Shown here: positions 62,884 to 64,000 of the stretch, in pieces
How positions within the stretch are numbered: position 1 is the stretch's first letter
How the letters are laid out: each line of letters opens with the position of its first letter
Source of the DNA: Verrucomicrobiota bacterium
GTDB lineage: Bacteria > Verrucomicrobiota > Verrucomicrobiia > CAIQCK01
DNA: 64,000 bases
Assembly: GCA_026397915.1 (NCBI GenBank)
Contig: JAPLTX010000014.1
Coordinates: forward strand, 124,001 to 188,000
Direction of reading: 5' to 3'
Made by a program: the position numbers and the translations under genes
Notes under the pieces: generated by a model
Seen by the model: the letters and a program-made list of their open reading frames with translations, nothing else
What the model was told of the DNA's origin: nothing
Databases searched by the model: none

Positions 62884-63753
62884 TCACGCACTGGCCGCAG
62901 CAGATCGGCCACGTGCGCTGCGGCGAAGTTGCCGCCGACAGGTGGCGAGCATCGCGCGCCAGTGGGCGCGCAGGAACGCTGGTTGTTGCAAAGCCTCGCA
63001 GGCGTATTTGCGGCCGGCTTGCGCCAGGTCGAGCTTTGCCTCGATGCGCATCTCGTCGCGGTTGTTCGCCAGCGCCAGCATGCGCATGTCGGGCGCAATG
63101 ATCTTTGAATCGCCCGCGGACCAGAAGCCGCCGCCTTGCGGGCCGACGGTGTTGGCGAAGACGTAGAAGACCTGGTTCTCGAACGCCCGCGCGACGATGC
63201 CATCTTTGCCGCCGCGCTTCGCCTTCGACACGGCGAGCGCGTCCAGCCCGGCGTTCGGATGAAACAGGATTTGCGCGCCCATCATCACCGGCAGGCGAAC
63301 CAGTTCGGGATAGCGCCGCTCGTGGCAGATGATCGCGGTGCACGGGATGCCGTCGAGCCGGAAGAAGGCCAGCACGTTGCCCGGCGCGAAGAACTTCGCG
63401 TCGCCGGGCGTGAGCTGAATCTTGTGGTAGCGGAACACCTCGCGCCCGCGCCGGTCGAAGACGACCAGCGAATTGAGCCATCGGCCACGGGCGCGCGTTG
63501 GCGAGCCGACCAGCACGTTGCAGCGATGCTCGCGCGCCGCGCCGGCGACCGCCCGCAGCCCCGCCTCGACCGCCGCGGGGTCGAGTTCACGGAAGTTGAT
63601 GTTGTAGCCCGTGACGGCGGTTTCCGGAAACAAGATGGCATCGCCGCCCGCGCGCGCGAACTTGTGGATACGGCGCTCAATGAACGCGACGTTCTCCGGG
63701 ATCGTGCGCCGGAACTTCATCTGCACGGCAGCGACTTTCATCTGTGTCTTCAT
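62884..63753 (-). CDS. Carbon-nitrogen hydrolase (nitrilase superfamily)
   Basis: A cytoplasmic amidase- or nitrilase-type enzyme of 289 residues. The catalytic triad is complete: Glu44 in ILFPETAVTGYN, Lys111 in RYHKIQLTPGD and Cys143 in TAIICHERRYPEL. It cleaves C-N bonds in amides, carbamoyl compounds or N-acyl substrates; the specificity is not clear. The last 25 residues are Arg/Ala-rich (LATCRRQLRRSARGR). The ATG at 63753 lies one base after the stop of a small gene; an in-frame ATG four codons later could also serve. It is 113 bp upstream of the Tat barrel gene. Confidence 0.92.
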   Translation of the reverse strand: MKTQMKVAAVQMKFRRTIPENVAFIERRIHKFARAGGDAILFPETAVTGYNINFRELDPAAVEAGLRAVAGAAREHRCNVLVGSPTRARGRWLNSLVVFDRRGREVFRYHKIQLTPGDAKFFAPGNVLAFFRLDGIPCTAIICHERRYPELVRLPVMMGAQILFHPNAGLDALAVSKAKRGGKDGIVARAFENQVFYVFANTVGPQGGGFWSAGDSKIIAPDMRMLALANNRDEMRIEAKLDLAQAGRKYACEALQQPAFLRAHWRAMLATCRRQLRRSARGRSAAASA

Positions 63754-63754
63754 G

Positions 63755-63970
63755 TCACGAACGCGGCCCGGAAAGCGCCTTGACTGCCGCCTCGATCCTC
63801 GACTCGTAGGTTTCCTTGCACTTGTTCACCAGCCGGCAGGCGACGCAGACCTCCTCGGCGAAGACCTTTTTGGTGACCTTCGTCTTGATCAGGCGATAGA
63901 GGTCAGCGGCACTCATCGTGTCGCCGGGCTTCAAGCCCAGCACACGGATGGCGTTCTTGTCGGAGGCCAT
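63755..63970 (-). CDS. Small Cys-containing hypothetical protein, 71 residues
   Basis: A soluble, basic protein (KNAIRVLGLKPGDTMSAADL) with a C-x2-C-x6-C arrangement in VCVACRLVNKCKE that could bind metal or form disulfides. I do not recognise a family. It lies one base upstream of the nitrilase-family gene, so the two are probably translated from one mRNA. The ribosome-binding site is weak. Only 30 bp remain to the right window edge. Confidence 0.5.
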   Translation of the reverse strand: MASDKNAIRVLGLKPGDTMSAADLYRLIKTKVTKKVFAEEVCVACRLVNKCKETYESRIEAAVKALSGPRS

Positions 63971-64000
63971 CGAGTTCTCATTGTCCTGCGGATGCGTTGT

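Noticed and set aside
1..64000. tRNA or rRNA genes, IS elements and phage genes
   Set aside because: No tRNA T-loop consensus, rRNA segments, transposase motifs or capsid-like proteins were recognised by reading; a covariance-model or profile search was not possible.

Overview
The window is GC-rich, gene-dense DNA that most resembles a free-living Verrucomicrobiota-type bacterium of the PVC group, close to the Pedosphaera/Limisphaera lineage. That placement is an inference. It rests on three secreted sulfatases, many exported glycan-active proteins, several Tat-signal proteins, a squalene-hopene cyclase, a DUF4190/pseudopilin-like membrane protein and a family of paralogous secreted beta-helix proteins. 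No rRNA, tRNA, CRISPR array, phage module or transposase was recognised.

Layout. 1-3196: a GH99/WbsX-like secreted protein runs off the left edge and is divergent from ilvC, which ends in a clear intrinsic terminator. 3225-15539: a divergent glycan-degradation locus. The minus-strand operon carries sulfatase 3, a Tat TIM-barrel protein, sulfatase 2 and sulfatase 1. The plus-strand operon carries a DUF6259-like protein, GH20, GH2 and an SGNH esterase. Together they suggest stepwise desulfation and exo-trimming of a sulfated glycan containing N-acetylhexosamine and galactose or a related sugar. 15617-22029: a two-component module (a 1423-residue multi-PAS NarL-type kinase and a LuxR-type regulator) bracketed by two copies of a 45-bp element that match at 36 of 45 positions.

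22064-26994: orphan parA and mazG diverge from a symmetric palindrome that supplies both promoters; an MFS transporter, a DUF4190 protein and a PDZ protein follow. 26997-34284: a tight minus-strand housekeeping operon, nadC-birA-coaX-trpA-ruvX-truA-trmL-shc-lipoprotein, in which most junctions overlap or abut. 34419-43212: a second glycan region with GH28, a beta-helix protein, an alpha/beta-hydrolase esterase and a 1471-residue secreted protein carrying an in-frame palindromic insertion. 43239-44257: bacterioferritin, a DUF2892 membrane protein and a small interrupted gene.

44503-63970: an almost entirely minus-strand region of exported catabolic proteins. It contains a GHL10-like hydrolase, three paralogous beta-helix proteins (one frameshifted near its 3' end), an amidohydrolase, a Tat-exported DegT-type aminotransferase, a BNR/sialidase-like Tat protein, an SDR oxidoreductase, a DUF4838 lipoprotein, a second Tat TIM-barrel protein and a nitrilase-family hydrolase. 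A non-coding array of 21-bp palindromic repeats (about 51132-51397) lies upstream of the aminotransferase operon.

The features most worth following are the 21-bp palindromic array, the symmetric parA/mazG promoter palindrome, the 45-bp element pair around the two-component system, and the translated palindrome inside the 1471-residue protein.
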